Shown piece by piece: positions 38,995-40,166 of a stretch of 40,166 nt of DNA. Position numbers and translations under genes: made by a program. Numbering within the stretch: position 1 is the first letter of the stretch; each line of letters begins with the position of its first letter. Below the pieces are notes generated by a model that did not search any database, had not been told where the DNA came from, and saw only the letters and a program-made list of their open reading frames with translations. This stretch comes from Actinomycetes bacterium (lineage in GTDB: Bacteria > Actinomycetota > Actinomycetes > S36-B12 > CAIYMF01). The stretch spans positions 1 through 40,166 of the forward strand of contig JAKOVT010000237.1 in NCBI GenBank assembly GCA_029781935.1. Reading direction: 5' to 3'.

Positions 38995-39702
38995 TCAGTG
39001 CTGCTGCGCGGCGCCGTAGACGCGGGCGCGGTCGGTGGCCGCGACGTGGTCGCGCTGGGGCCACGCGGCGTGTACGGGGCGGAGCGACGACCAGCCGCCC
39101 TGCCGCGACGCGTACGCCGCGAGCACCCCGACGGCGGTCAGCGGCGCCGAGAAGCGGCCGGCCAGCACGGCCTCGACCGCCGTGTCGAGAGGCACCCAGG
39201 TGTAGGGCATGTCGCGCTCCTCGCCGTCGCCGTCCGGGCGGCCACCGGGAGCGGGTGCGAGGTCGCGCGCGAGGTAGCAGCGGATCGTCTCGCTCGAGCC
39301 GCCGGGCGAGTTCTCGATGTCGACCAGCACGTCCCAGCGCGCGGCGACCAGGCCCGCCTCCTCGACGAGCTCGCGTGCCGCGCCGTCCAGCGGCGACTCG
39401 TCGGCCACATCGAGCAGGCCCGCGACCGGCTCCCACAGCTGCATGCCGACCGGGTGGCGGTACTGCCGCAGGAGCAGGACGCGTTCCTCGTCGTCGAGGG
39501 CGAGGACGCCGACAGCGCCCGGGTGCACGACGTAGTCGCGCACGACCGTCTGGCCGTCACCGAGCTCCACGGCCTCGCGGCGCACGTCCCAGACCTTGCC
39601 GTGCACCAGCGCCTCGGACGACCGCACGACGTTGTGCACGGCCTCGTCCGCCAGGGCCGAAGGATCCTCGGGCCACGTGGGCTCGAGGACGTAGGCGCTC
39701 AC
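38995..39702 (-). CDS. NUDIX hydrolase (ADP-ribose pyrophosphatase-like)
   Basis: Nudix box 'GLLDVADESPLDGAARELVEEAGL'; GTG 39702. Confidence 0.92.
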   Translation of the reverse strand: MSAYVLEPTWPEDPSALADEAVHNVVRSSEALVHGKVWDVRREAVELGDGQTVVRDYVVHPGAVGVLALDDEERVLLLRQYRHPVGMQLWEPVAGLLDVADESPLDGAARELVEEAGLVAARWDVLVDIENSPGGSSETIRCYLARDLAPAPGGRPDGDGEERDMPYTWVPLDTAVEAVLAGRFSAPLTAVGVLAAYASRQGGWSSLRPVHAAWPQRDHVAATDRARVYGAAQQH

Positions 39703-39706
39703 CGGC

Positions 39707-40166
39707 TCACGCGTGGACGAGCTCGGTGGCCACACCGCGGCGCACCAGCGCCGCACCCACGAGGCCCGCGAACAACGGGTGCGCCTTGGTCGGGCGCGAG
39801 CGCAGCTCGGGGTGGGCCTGCGTGGCGACGTAGTAGGGGTGCCGGTCGCGCGGGAGCTCGACGAACTCGACGAGCCGGCCGTCGGGCGAGGTGCCGGAGA
39901 ACCAGATGCCGGCCTCCTCGAGGCGACCGCGGTAGTCGTTGTTGACCTCGTAGCGGTGGCGGTGCCGCTCGTCGACGTAGGTCTCGCCGTAGACCTCGCG
40001 CACGAGCGAGCCGTCGGCCAGCTTCGCGGGGTAGAGGCCCAGGCGCATCGTGCCGCCCATGTCGCGCTCACCGGCCACGACGTCGCGCTGGTCGGCCATG
40101 GTCGCGATCACGGGGTACGGCGTCGCCTCGTCGAACTCGGCCGATCCGGCGCCCTCGAGACCCGCG
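39707..40166 (-). CDS. pyrG: CTP synthase, C-terminal part (5' end beyond window)
   Basis: [101 protein letters not shown]. Confidence 0.95.
   Translation of the reverse strand, partial: AGLEGAGSAEFDEATPYPVIATMADQRDVVAGERDMGGTMRLGLYPAKLADGSLVREVYGETYVDERHRHRYEVNNDYRGRLEEAGIWFSGTSPDGRLVEFVELPRDRHPYYVATQAHPELRSRPTKAHPLFAGLVGAALVRRGVATELVHA

Overview
High-GC actinobacterial chromosome segment; all calls come from reading the sequence and supplied translations, with no database search. (1) Left flank (1-2.7 kb): a partial CDS, an aldehyde dehydrogenase family protein and a DinB-type protein. (2) A compact 7.57-kb integrative element (about 2969-10581) in a tRNA-Pro(GGG) gene. It is bounded by a 44-bp direct repeat of the tRNA 3' half and has a tyrosine integrase, a CGNR-type zinc-finger protein and an excisionase-like HTH protein. 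A chain of start/stop-overlapping small ORFs leads to one HK97-type major capsid protein, and two DUF6907-like paralogues lie at the right end. No terminase, portal, protease or tail gene is visible, so it looks like a capsid-encoding phage satellite or a strongly reduced prophage. (3) A catabolic island (10.7-25.6 kb): hydantoinase/oxoprolinase A and B, a LuxR-HTH protein fused to a periplasmic-binding-protein domain, a branched-chain/amide-type ABC importer, a polysaccharide-deacetylase family hydrolase, two SDRs, a C45-type amidohydrolase and an LLM flavin oxidoreductase. The regulator's sensor domain resembles the importer's own binding protein, and a 22-bp motif (20/22 identical) lies in both divergent promoter regions of this island. 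(4) A conserved core block on the minus strand (25.6-40.2 kb): der, cmk, tyrA, aroH-type chorismate mutase, rluB, scpB, scpA, a small basic protein, parA, xerD, serine hydrolase, ald (divergent lrp), NUDIX and pyrG (truncated). Its intergenic regions carry clustered TAGCGA and TTGTCGACA motifs.
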